DNA from: Planctomycetaceae bacterium
GTDB taxonomy: Bacteria > Planctomycetota > Planctomycetia > Pirellulales > UBA1268
Assembly: GCA_902629495.1 (NCBI GenBank)
Contig: CACORA010000034.1
Span: 1-19,813, forward strand
Direction of reading: 5' to 3'
DNA length: 19,813 nucleotides
The notes under the pieces were generated by a model, which was given only the letters and a program-made list of their open reading frames with translations, had not been told where the DNA came from and ran no database searches. Shown here piece after piece: positions 8,211 through 15,706 of the stretch. The position numbers and the translations under genes were made by a program. Each line of letters begins with the position of its first letter. Within the stretch, counting starts at the first letter, position 1.

Positions 8211-11075
8211 CTACTCAACGATCGGTCCATGGCCAAGTGCTTGAGAAGCCTTTCGGTCCCAACCAGCTGGCGTCCCACGAAACCAGTTTTTTGTCTGCTT
8301 GTCCATTTTCAGGCGTTCTCCTGTCTCACGATGGAATTCATCACGTGACAGGTTGTCTGGGACACTATCAAGCGTCTCCTCAGACCATCGGGCCAGAAGA
8401 CGTTGCATCCGCTGCAGCGATGCTTCATACGGCTCCTGTCTAGCGAGATTATGCAACTGAAGCGGGTCTTTTGGGGTAAAGTAGAGCTCTTCAACGGGTC
8501 GAGGAGCAACAAAGACGTCCGCCTGCGCGGCACTCAGCGCCGTTGAGCCTTCTCGGGCCTTCAGCAAAGCACTGTGGGACGGGGAACGGACTGAATCAGC
8601 AGGGCCCTGCCAGGGAAGCTTTGGGCGGTTGTTTTTTATATAGAGCCAACCATCATCCGTCCGAACAGATCGACCATGCGCTTCATAATCATGCCAGTTA
8701 TGCTCAGAAAAGGCGACTGTGCGAACAACCGCTGTGGGTGAAGTGATCGTTGGCAAAAAGCTGACTCCCTGCATTGTTGGTGGAACATTTACGCCTGCCG
8801 CTCTCAGCACTGTTGGAGCAATATCAATCGCGCTTACAAGGCTTTTGGTAGGCGTTCCTGGCTGCTGAAGTCTTTCTGGCCAGTGCACGACTAAGGGCGT
8901 TTTCATGCCAGAGTCGTGGAGTCGGGTCTTCGCCCGCGGAAATGGTCTTCCGTTATCGGCCATCACAATAATGAGGGTGTTCTCGAGTATCTTTTGTCTT
9001 CTGAGCTCGCCAATTACCTTTCCAATAAAGTGATCAAAGCGCGTCACTTCATTGCGGTAGGAAGCAAGATCGGAGCGTGTTGCCTCGTTATCGACCAGAA
9101 ATGGCGGTACCACTCCATCTCCTTGCTTGTGACGAGGTCCATATTCTTCTTCAACCCAGTCCTTGTCACCATCCCAAGCACGATGTGCATCAAGTGAGGC
9201 AAACCAGAAGAAAAAGGGCTGATCCATTGGTCGATTCTTCACCGTCTGAACCCATTCGGCATGTCCGCCACGATTGCCGGGTTCTACACCACGACTCACA
9301 ACATCAAATGCCGGAGGTTGAGACGCGTTACCATCCTCCGCTCCATCCGAAGACATGTGGTGTTTTCCAACTAACGCTGTGTAATATCCCGCGTCCTTTA
9401 GGAGGCGAGGAAACCAAGGAAGGTGTGCTGCAATTGGCTGATGGAGTTCACTGGCACGACCGCAATTGTGGGGATAGCGGCCGGTGATAATGCTCGACCG
9501 ACTCGGAGAACAGCTGCTGGCTGTCAAAATAGCGTTATCGAAACGTCGGCCATCTCCTGCTAACTGATCAATATGTGGCGTACGCGCAACAAGACCAGCA
9601 TACCTATTCTCTTGTTGATAGCACCCAATATCATTCCAACTCACATCATCGGCAATGAAAAAGAGAATGTTTGGTCGTTCACTGACGCCATGGTCTGACC
9701 GAGCAAGCGACTTCAACCGAATGCGACGGTATTCCATCTGGCCTCGATCACCCTCAAGGCCAATTGGACCTGATTGAGGAACCTTCAGCATCGCTGGAAT
9801 CTTTTCACCATTACAGGTGGCTGTTGCATTGCCACTGGAAACAATCACCTCGAGATCATTCCAGTCCTGTGGACGATAGTGCCGGAGTTCTTGCCATGGT
9901 CCTGCCAAAATGTAATCACGACATTGCAGCTGTGGCTGGCGGATAAACACGCCACTATCAGCATTCGGAGTGGCCCGAAACTGCAATCTTAATACAAAAT
10001 CATCTCCGTACTCCTTGGTTGTCCACAGTTGCTGGATACGCCGCCCTTCGGGTGGCGTCGTGACAACAAGCCTTCCGTTGATGGCACGATAGCGTCCATC
10101 AGAACTCATCGCTTTTCCGGCAAAGTCTTCTGCATGAGTCACGATGGGACGCACTGGACTCCCAGGCTTTTTGGATGCGGGCTTTTTGGGAGACGACGTT
10201 GGACGAAATCCCCAACCCGTGAGATCATGGCCATTAAAAAGGCTGACAAAACCCTCTTCAGGCTTAAAAGCATCCGCCTCGGTTTCAAGCAAACCCAATG
10301 TAGCCAGAAGCGGTCGCAACGCGGACGCCCATTTTGTGTAGCCGGCGGCATTTAGGTGAAGGAAATCAGGGAAATACTCGGCGAGCGCATCACCGGTTGG
10401 GTCCGCAAAAAGGCTCCATGTATCTAGGAGAATGACCTGCGCATCACCACGCACCTGATCTTCAATGTGTTGATTCAGTCGAAGAATGACGTCTGCAGGT
10501 CGTTTTTTTGCCGCCGCACTCGGGAATACGCGACACATGATAATTGGTGTCCGACAGCCGTGCTTGACATCATGCTGTTTTACCGCATGGATGATTTTCA
10601 TGAGGTTACGAACGATCGCATCGACATCAATGCCAACCTCAATATCATTTGTCCCAGCAAGGATTACGATCGCTGACGGCTGAAGCGTAAGCACATCCTC
10701 TTGAAGGCGAATGAGCATGCCTCGGGTCGTATCACCACTGATCCCACGATTTGCAACCTTCATCCCATCGAAGTGATGAGCAAGCGTATCCTTCCATCCT
10801 TGGGTAATGGAGTCCCCAAGAAAGACCACTGCATTCTGGTCCTGCTGTCTCTCGTGTGCCCACTGAAAACGACGGTTCTGCCAGCCCTTAACATATCCAG
10901 GATAACGCCGAAGCGCCCCTTCACCGGGTAGATTCGCCTCGGATACTGGAAGCATGAAGCTCTCTTTAGAAAGCTTCTCATCCGTTACCGGCGCGTCTGA
11001 ATATGCTCGAGAAGACGATATGACAGGCCATAACGTCACGAGAGCACTCAATACATAGATCGATGCCGATTTCAT
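8211..11075 (-). CDS. Three-domain fusion: SGNH/GDSL esterase - DUF1080 (3-keto-disaccharide hydrolase-like) - formylglycine sulfatase
   Basis: The 954-residue protein starts at ATG 11075, with a GAGGGGG ribosome site 7 bases upstream inside the preceding gene. Signal peptide is about 1-24. SGNH hydrolase, about 80-262: FLGDSITQGW (Ser89), GISGDT (Gly114), GTND (Asn143) and DFLHLNAAGY (Asp237, His240), so all four catalytic blocks are present. DUF1080, about 275-457: GFVSLFNGHDLTGW, then a Lys/Pro-rich insertion at 294-310, then DSGVFIRQ and NDLEV. Sulfatase, about 467-930: FIADD (D476, D477), SCSPSRSSIITGRYPHN (Cys522), GKHHM (K571) and MADNGRPF (D707, N708). The sulfatase resembles the N-sulfoglucosamine sulfohydrolase-like branch, but this is low confidence. 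All three active sites look complete, so the protein may remove acyl and sulfate groups from one glycan. It overlaps the upstream sulfatase gene by 4 bases (ATGA). Stop is TAG. Confidence 0.93.
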   Translation of the reverse strand: MKSASIYVLSALVTLWPVISSSRAYSDAPVTDEKLSKESFMLPVSEANLPGEGALRRYPGYVKGWQNRRFQWAHERQQDQNAVVFLGDSITQGWKDTLAHHFDGMKVANRGISGDTTRGMLIRLQEDVLTLQPSAIVILAGTNDIEVGIDVDAIVRNLMKIIHAVKQHDVKHGCRTPIIMCRVFPSAAAKKRPADVILRLNQHIEDQVRGDAQVILLDTWSLFADPTGDALAEYFPDFLHLNAAGYTKWASALRPLLATLGLLETEADAFKPEEGFVSLFNGHDLTGWGFRPTSSPKKPASKKPGSPVRPIVTHAEDFAGKAMSSDGRYRAINGRLVVTTPPEGRRIQQLWTTKEYGDDFVLRLQFRATPNADSGVFIRQPQLQCRDYILAGPWQELRHYRPQDWNDLEVIVSSGNATATCNGEKIPAMLKVPQSGPIGLEGDRGQMEYRRIRLKSLARSDHGVSERPNILFFIADDVSWNDIGCYQQENRYAGLVARTPHIDQLAGDGRRFDNAILTASSCSPSRSSIITGRYPHNCGRASELHQPIAAHLPWFPRLLKDAGYYTALVGKHHMSSDGAEDGNASQPPAFDVVSRGVEPGNRGGHAEWVQTVKNRPMDQPFFFWFASLDAHRAWDGDKDWVEEEYGPRHKQGDGVVPPFLVDNEATRSDLASYRNEVTRFDHFIGKVIGELRRQKILENTLIIVMADNGRPFPRAKTRLHDSGMKTPLVVHWPERLQQPGTPTKSLVSAIDIAPTVLRAAGVNVPPTMQGVSFLPTITSPTAVVRTVAFSEHNWHDYEAHGRSVRTDDGWLYIKNNRPKLPWQGPADSVRSPSHSALLKAREGSTALSAAQADVFVAPRPVEELYFTPKDPLQLHNLARQEPYEASLQRMQRLLARWSEETLDSVPDNLSRDEFHRETGERLKMDKQTKNWFRGTPAGWDRKASQALGHGPIVE
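11072..11075 (-). other. ATGA start/stop overlap
   Basis: The minus-strand ATGA holds both the start of the three-domain fusion and the TGA stop of the upstream sulfatase. It implies coupled translation and shows that TGA serves as a normal stop in this genome. Confidence 0.9.
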
Positions 11076-12643
11076 GCACCAGCCCCCTCAGGAACTGGTT
11101 TCTTTCGACGTGCGTCGCGCGGGGACTTGAAGCTTGAAGCAGGATCTTCCAATGGGACGTTCAACTCTGTACGAAGTCGATCAAGTTCTTTGTGAAGCGT
11201 TTTTCTCACATCTGCAAGTTCCGGACTGTCGTAGGCATTGTTCAGTTCATGAGGATCATTTTTCCTATCAATCAGTCGCCATGAATCAAACTCAGGTTCA
11301 TAGAAATGGAAAAGCTTGTAGCGATCCGTCACCACACCGTAGTGTCGGGCGACATTATGTGCTCCTGGGTGTTCGTAGTAGTGGTAGTAAAAACTCTTTC
11401 GCCAGTTTGCTGGCACCTGTCCTGAAAAAAGTGGTGTGAGGCTGTGGCCATGCATATCATCTGGCACGGGAAGATCCGCTGCCTCAAGAAATGTCTCTGG
11501 AAAATCAAGAATCGAGACGAGTTCCGTAGACTCTGATCCCGGCTTCGTTTGATGAGGCCATCGTACAATCAAGGGGGTTGTAACAGATTCTTCGTAAATC
11601 CAACGTTTATCAAACCAGCCGTGCTCCCCAAGATAAAACCCTTGATCTGAAGAAAATACCACAAGCGTGTTTTCCGTGAGCCCGGCTTCATCTAAATATC
11701 GAAGCATGTCTCCAACAGCCTCATCAACTGCTTTGACACAGGCAAGATAGTCGTGCATGTATCGCTGATAGCGCCAACGTACAAGGTCCTTTCCTGATAG
11801 GTTCTTTTCAAGGAACGCCTCATTGCGTGGTGCATAATACTGATCCCCTGCCTGTCGTTGTTCAGCGTTCAGTCCTTTTTCTGGTGCAAGCTTGACATCC
11901 TTTGGTTGAAATGAATGAGCCAGGGTCATCTCCTGTTCCCGCTCTGGCTTTCCGCGACCGCTGTAGTCATCAAACAGCGTTGCCGGTTCAGGAAATTTTT
12001 GATCATTGTTCCACCCCAGGTGACGAAGCGCTGGCGACCAGTTCCGGTGGGGTGCTTTATGTTGTGACATCAGTAAAAACGGCTTGTCTGGATTTCGTTG
12101 TTTGAGCCAGTCAATTGAAAACTCTGAAATGAGATCTGTTGTATATCCAACATGTGTAACCCTCTCGCCATCTCTAATCATTGCAGGGTTGTAATAGGCA
12201 CCTTGGCCGGGAAGGATATGCCAATGATCAAAGCCCGTTGGGTCCGTTGCCAAATGCCACTTTCCAATCATTGCAGTCTGATAACCAGCTGCCTGCAGCA
12301 TTTTTGGAAAGGTTGGCTGCGAGCCGTCAAACTTGTTCCCGTTTCTCACAAACCCATTCACGTGAGCGTATTTTCCTGTCAGGATGGCAGCACGACTTGG
12401 GCCGCAAATCGAATTCGGAACCAAACACCGACGAAATAACATGCCTTCCTGAGCAAGACGGTCAATGTTCGGGGTTTCTAAGAGTTTGAGCGGGTGTCCA
12501 TAGCAACTCAGTGCCTGATTTGTGAGATCATCACAGAAAATCATCACAATATTTGGGGGTTGGTCGTCTGCCAGCGTCGTTTCACCAACCATGCCAGAGA
12601 GCACAAAAACGCACGTCGCACAAAATTGTTTCCAGCCAACCAT
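11072..12643 (-). CDS. Secreted sulfatase, N-acetylglucosamine-6-sulfatase/mucin-desulfating-like
   Basis: The protein has 523 residues; signal peptide about 1-25 (cut near LADDQPP). Motifs: IFCDDL (D38, D39); SICGPSRAAILTGKYAHVNG, where Cys80 is the formylglycine site; GKWHLA (K128, H130); SQHKAPHRNWSPA; and SSDQGFYLGEHGWFDKR (D333, Q334, H341). The HKAPHR and DQGFYLGEHGWFDKR stretches resemble the GlcNAc-6-sulfatase-like subfamily that acts on mucin-type or heparan-type sulfated glycans; this is family inference. A GGGGA ribosome site lies shortly before ATG 12643. It is first in the minus-strand operon, and its TGA stop overlaps the ATG of the fusion gene, so translation is probably coupled. 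It is transcribed from the divergent region shared with the aldolase gene. Confidence 0.92.
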   Translation of the reverse strand: MVGWKQFCATCVFVLSGMVGETTLADDQPPNIVMIFCDDLTNQALSCYGHPLKLLETPNIDRLAQEGMLFRRCLVPNSICGPSRAAILTGKYAHVNGFVRNGNKFDGSQPTFPKMLQAAGYQTAMIGKWHLATDPTGFDHWHILPGQGAYYNPAMIRDGERVTHVGYTTDLISEFSIDWLKQRNPDKPFLLMSQHKAPHRNWSPALRHLGWNNDQKFPEPATLFDDYSGRGKPEREQEMTLAHSFQPKDVKLAPEKGLNAEQRQAGDQYYAPRNEAFLEKNLSGKDLVRWRYQRYMHDYLACVKAVDEAVGDMLRYLDEAGLTENTLVVFSSDQGFYLGEHGWFDKRWIYEESVTTPLIVRWPHQTKPGSESTELVSILDFPETFLEAADLPVPDDMHGHSLTPLFSGQVPANWRKSFYYHYYEHPGAHNVARHYGVVTDRYKLFHFYEPEFDSWRLIDRKNDPHELNNAYDSPELADVRKTLHKELDRLRTELNVPLEDPASSFKSPRDARRKKPVPEGAGA

Positions 12644-12952
12644 GTCATATCCCCAGTGTGAAATAAGTTGAGAACACCTTCATCCATTTATCAGGCAGCC
12701 TGCAAGGAAGGGGCGTTCCCCCTCGGTCAGTGGTCATACCATAACAGGTACGCAACCTACAAAGAACCAACCCTCGTTATACTCTATGCATGCCTGTGTT
12801 TCTGGATCCAATCAATTCCATCCGAGAAGACGAATATATTGATACACTCTTCTCGATCATTTCAGCATCGCTCGCCGGCAGGTAGTGGTTGACCCTTTCG
12901 CCAGAACGGTAAGCAATGCGTGTTCAACACACATAGAACCTGTGTCGAAAAC
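12644..12952. promoter_or_regulatory. Divergent regulatory region between sulfatase operon and aldolase-symporter-sialidase operon
   Basis: These 309 bases separate two divergent, functionally linked operons and hold no supported gene. A palindrome, TGGTCATACCA, is at 12731-12741. A -10-like TATACT is at 12778-12783 on the plus strand, without a good -35 at the usual distance. Nearer to the aldolase gene, TTGACC (12889-12894) and AGCAAT (12912-12917) stand 17 bases apart as a weak promoter pair. A short ACACA/TGTGT repeat lies at about 12929-12945 just before the aldolase start. Confidence 0.5.
12731..12741. promoter_or_regulatory. Putative GntR/FadR-type operator, copy 1
   Basis: TGGTCATACCA has perfect TGGT/ACCA arms around three bases. 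It fits the known FadR-subfamily operator pattern TNGTNNNACNA. It is 87 bases from the sulfatase start and 211 from the aldolase start. A near-identical site (10 of 11 bases) occurs at 18726-18736, also outside coding sequence. NanR, the sialic acid regulator of Escherichia coli, belongs to this subfamily, but no regulator gene is in the window. Confidence 0.5.
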
Positions 12953-13897
12953 ATGAGTACTGTCGGCGCCCGTGGGATTACCGGAATTATAACACCCCTT
13001 ATCACGCCACTCTCTGATCGTGACGTGCTTGACGTTCAAGGACTACAGCGACTGATTGATCATGTTCTCAATGCTGGGGTCAGCGGTGTTTTTATATTAG
13101 GGACGTCAGGAGAGGCACCAAGCCTGAGCTATCAGCTTCGGCGAGAAATGATTCGAAGGTCAATCGAGTTCGTCGGAAGCAGAGCTCCTGTCTTCGTGGG
13201 GGTAACAGATACTTCGTTTGTTGAGAGTATTCATATGGCTGAATATGCCGCTTCCTGTGGGGCGGATGCTGCTGTGTTGACAATGCCATACTATTTTCCT
13301 GCGGGCCAGACTGAACTCCGTCACTATCTCAGGAATATTATTCCAAAAATTCCTCTACCCATCATGCTCTACAACATGCCAAGCATGACGAAGGTGTGGA
13401 TTGAAATTGAATTATTGAAAGAGTTTCTTTCATTCGAGTCGGTTATCGGTGTGAAGGATAGCAGTGGTGATCTTGAGTATTTTGGACAGGTGTGCGCACT
13501 CAAAAGAAATCGCCCAGATTGGTCGATTTTTATGGGGCCAGAGGATCTCCTTCCGCAGGCTATGCTATTGGGTGCCGATGGTGGTGTGCACGGAGGCTCA
13601 AATATCATCCCACAGATATTTGTCGCATGGCATCAAGCGATTCGAACAGGGAACACTGATGAGACTGGGCGGATTAAGAAAATCATTCAAGCCTTTCAGG
13701 AAATTTACGCTATCGGAAAATACGCATCACGACATATTAAAGCCACGAAATCGGCTTTATCATTACTTCAGCTTTGTGGAGATTTACCAGCCGATCCATT
13801 CGACCGTTTCTTGAAACCCGAACGACAGCGTGTTGCAGATATTCTGCACTCGATAGGCGTCCTATCAACAAACGCTGACATGGAGCCCCTACCGTAA
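12953..13897 (+). CDS. DHDPS/N-acetylneuraminate lyase family aldolase (class I, pyruvate Schiff base)
   Basis: I prefer ATG 12953 (314 aa), which places the conserved opening GITGIITPLITPL at residue 8; a GTG at 12920 would add 11 residues. Neither has a clear ribosome site. Motifs: GTSGEAPSL (50-58) for pyruvate carboxylate binding, YNMPSMTK with Tyr140, and GVKDSSGD with Lys168, the Schiff-base lysine. The length is normal. True dihydrodipicolinate synthase has an Arg in YNxPxRT; here it is Met-Thr-Lys, so lysine biosynthesis is unlikely. The family also includes N-acetylneuraminate lyase, which splits sialic acid into pyruvate and N-acetylmannosamine, and KDG or related aldolases. Clustering with a symporter, a sialidase-like protein and sulfatases favours a nonulosonate lyase, by inference. 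There is no signal peptide, so it is cytoplasmic. Confidence 0.85.
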   Translation: MSTVGARGITGIITPLITPLSDRDVLDVQGLQRLIDHVLNAGVSGVFILGTSGEAPSLSYQLRREMIRRSIEFVGSRAPVFVGVTDTSFVESIHMAEYAASCGADAAVLTMPYYFPAGQTELRHYLRNIIPKIPLPIMLYNMPSMTKVWIEIELLKEFLSFESVIGVKDSSGDLEYFGQVCALKRNRPDWSIFMGPEDLLPQAMLLGADGGVHGGSNIIPQIFVAWHQAIRTGNTDETGRIKKIIQAFQEIYAIGKYASRHIKATKSALSLLQLCGDLPADPFDRFLKPERQRVADILHSIGVLSTNADMEPLP

Positions 13898-13946
13898 CGT
13901 CTTAAGAGCAACTGTCGTTTGGAATTGTCTTATGAGGGCATAGCTT

Positions 13947-15581
13947 GTGTTCTTAAGTGTTCTCTTCTTACAACTGGATACATCTGTCAGCCATTTTGGG
14001 ATATTTGATTGGTGCATCCTTACAATTTATTTCATGGTGATTCTCGGCATTGGAATCATCTGCTGGCATCGCAATGCGACTCCAGAGCAGTTCACCGCTG
14101 GTGGCCGTACTCTTCCAGGGTGGCTCTGCGGCATGTCCATTTTTGCAACCTATCTCAGTAGCATCAGCTATCTGGCTCTTCCCGGAAAAGCCTTTGTTGA
14201 AAACTGGAATGTATTTGTGTTTTCGCTTGCCTTACCACCATCTGCATGGATAGCTGCTCAGTACTTTGTGCCACTGTACCGAGATACCAATCAAATTAGT
14301 GCCTATTCCTTTCTTGAAACTCGATTCGGCTTGTGGGCCCGATTGTTTTCGAGTGGTTTCTACCTCGTGTTTCAAATTGCACGTATCGCTATCGTCATGT
14401 ATCTCATGGCACTTCCATTAGCCATTATTCTGGATTGGGATATTCGCACACTTGTTCTTATGACCGGTGTCATGGTGACTCTGTATTCTCTCATCGGTGG
14501 AATCACTGCTGTTATCTGGGCAGATGCGATTCAGGCATTCATTCTTTTGGGAGCTGCCATCATGACCCTTGGCGTCATCCTTTCAAAGATGCCCAATGGT
14601 GTTGTGCAGATGATGCAGGTTGCGAATGCCAACGGAAAATGGTCCCTCGGCAGCCTCAACCCGTTTGATGTGAGTTCTGCAACCATCTGGGTTGTTCTAC
14701 TCTATGGCATTTTTGAAAATTTAAAAAACTTTGGTGTTGATCAAAGTTATGTTCAACGTTATCTCGCATCCCGCAGTGATCGGGCAGCACGCATCAGTGT
14801 CTGGTTTGGTGCACTGCTCTATGTCCCTGTGAGTGGCCTCTTTCTTCTGATTGGAACAGCACTCTACACATACTACGAATCCCACCCATATGAACTCACA
14901 GAGGTTCGGGCGGGCATCGTCAAACAAAAACTCATTCAGCAAGGAGTGCGTCTTGGTGCACAACAGTACGAAAAACAATACAATGCTATCCAAAACAGCC
15001 TCACCCGGGAGGAACTTGGCGATCGAGTATTTCCTCATTTTATGGTGAGTCAATTACCGATCGGCATTCGTGGACTTGTCATTGCAGCAGTATTTGCTGC
15101 TGCAATGAGTACGGTATCGACTGGCCTTAACTCAGCTGCAACGCTTGTTATGAGTGATTTTTTCGTACGGCTTTGGTCACCCACCGCAAGCGATCGCCAA
15201 AAACTTTCGGTCCTACGCTGGACCACACTGCTCTGGGGATCTCTTGGAACGGTCCTCGCCCTTCTTCTCATCAAGACAACACACAGTATTTTAGATGTCT
15301 GGTGGACAGTTTCTGGAGTCCTTGGTGCCGGTATTGTTGGTTTATTTCTTCTCGGTCTGACAACTCGAGACATCCAACAACGATCCGCAATTCGTATTCT
15401 GGCGATTGGATTCGCATTCGTTATATGGATGACTGTTTCAAGGACGTCCTACTGGCCTGATGCATGGAAGCAGTGGTCAAGTCCATTCCATCCATTTCTC
15501 ATCATTGTCGTTGGACCATCCGTTATGATTGCACTTGGTGTACTGCTGGAGAGAATTCGTAGAAGATTACGTGCGCACTAG
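13947..15581 (+). CDS. Sodium:solute symporter (SSS family)
   Basis: The start is GTG 13947, supported by GAGGG at 13934-13938. The 544-residue protein is strongly hydrophobic, with about 13-14 probable membrane segments. Family marks include FTAGGRTLPGWLCGMSIFAT and SSISYLALPG near the N-terminus, FLETRFG, and AAAMSTVSTGLNSAATLVMS, which carries the conserved Ser/Thr residues around the second sodium site. A hydrophilic loop of about 60 residues around 310-365 is rich in Gln and Glu. The length is typical. SSS members carry sugars, amino acids or sialic acid (NanT-type SSS); the position between the aldolase (49-base gap) and the sialidase-like gene suggests import of the aldolase substrate. 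Specificity cannot be read from sequence alone. Confidence 0.92.
   Translation: MFLSVLFLQLDTSVSHFGIFDWCILTIYFMVILGIGIICWHRNATPEQFTAGGRTLPGWLCGMSIFATYLSSISYLALPGKAFVENWNVFVFSLALPPSAWIAAQYFVPLYRDTNQISAYSFLETRFGLWARLFSSGFYLVFQIARIAIVMYLMALPLAIILDWDIRTLVLMTGVMVTLYSLIGGITAVIWADAIQAFILLGAAIMTLGVILSKMPNGVVQMMQVANANGKWSLGSLNPFDVSSATIWVVLLYGIFENLKNFGVDQSYVQRYLASRSDRAARISVWFGALLYVPVSGLFLLIGTALYTYYESHPYELTEVRAGIVKQKLIQQGVRLGAQQYEKQYNAIQNSLTREELGDRVFPHFMVSQLPIGIRGLVIAAVFAAAMSTVSTGLNSAATLVMSDFFVRLWSPTASDRQKLSVLRWTTLLWGSLGTVLALLLIKTTHSILDVWWTVSGVLGAGIVGLFLLGLTTRDIQQRSAIRILAIGFAFVIWMTVSRTSYWPDAWKQWSSPFHPFLIIVVGPSVMIALGVLLERIRRRLRAH
15080..15107. repeat. Long perfect inverted repeat inside the symporter gene
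   Basis: CATTGCAGCAG (15080-15090) pairs with CTGCTGCAATG (15097-15107) around TATTTG. An outer T-A pair (15079/15108) extends it to a 12-bp stem. It lies in the codons for the alanine-rich stretch VIAAVFAAAM. It could form a strong mRNA hairpin, though repeated alanine codons make it easier to arise by chance. Confidence 0.6.
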
Positions 15582-15706
15582 CCTATGCGTTCCTCACATT
15601 GATCTTGAAAAACGTGGACGCCTGCGTCGCGTTCACGCTGAAGAGCATCAGATTCAGTAGTATGTGCAATAATACGCCAGTGTTGTATTCATCGGAGTTT
15701 CCTGAC
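15582..15706. other. Gap between symporter and sialidase-like gene with nested small palindromes
   Basis: These 125 bases contain GACGC/GCGTC arms (15617-15628) nested in a CGTG/CACG pair (15613-15637). No T-run follows, so it is not a good terminator; a weak regulatory hairpin is possible. Confidence 0.25.

Noticed and set aside
7552..8443. Plus-strand open frames of 174 and 179 codons
   Set aside because: They are antisense to the sulfatase and the fusion gene and cross the gap between them; compositionally they are shadows with no family signature.
12953..13897. Labelling the aldolase as lysine-pathway dapA
   Set aside because: The key arginine of YNxPxRT is absent and the neighbours are catabolic.
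15599..15706. 36-residue upstream extension of the VCBS-sialidase gene
   Set aside because: It starts at TTG without a ribosome site and would bury the signal peptide; ATG 15707 with GGAG fits better.
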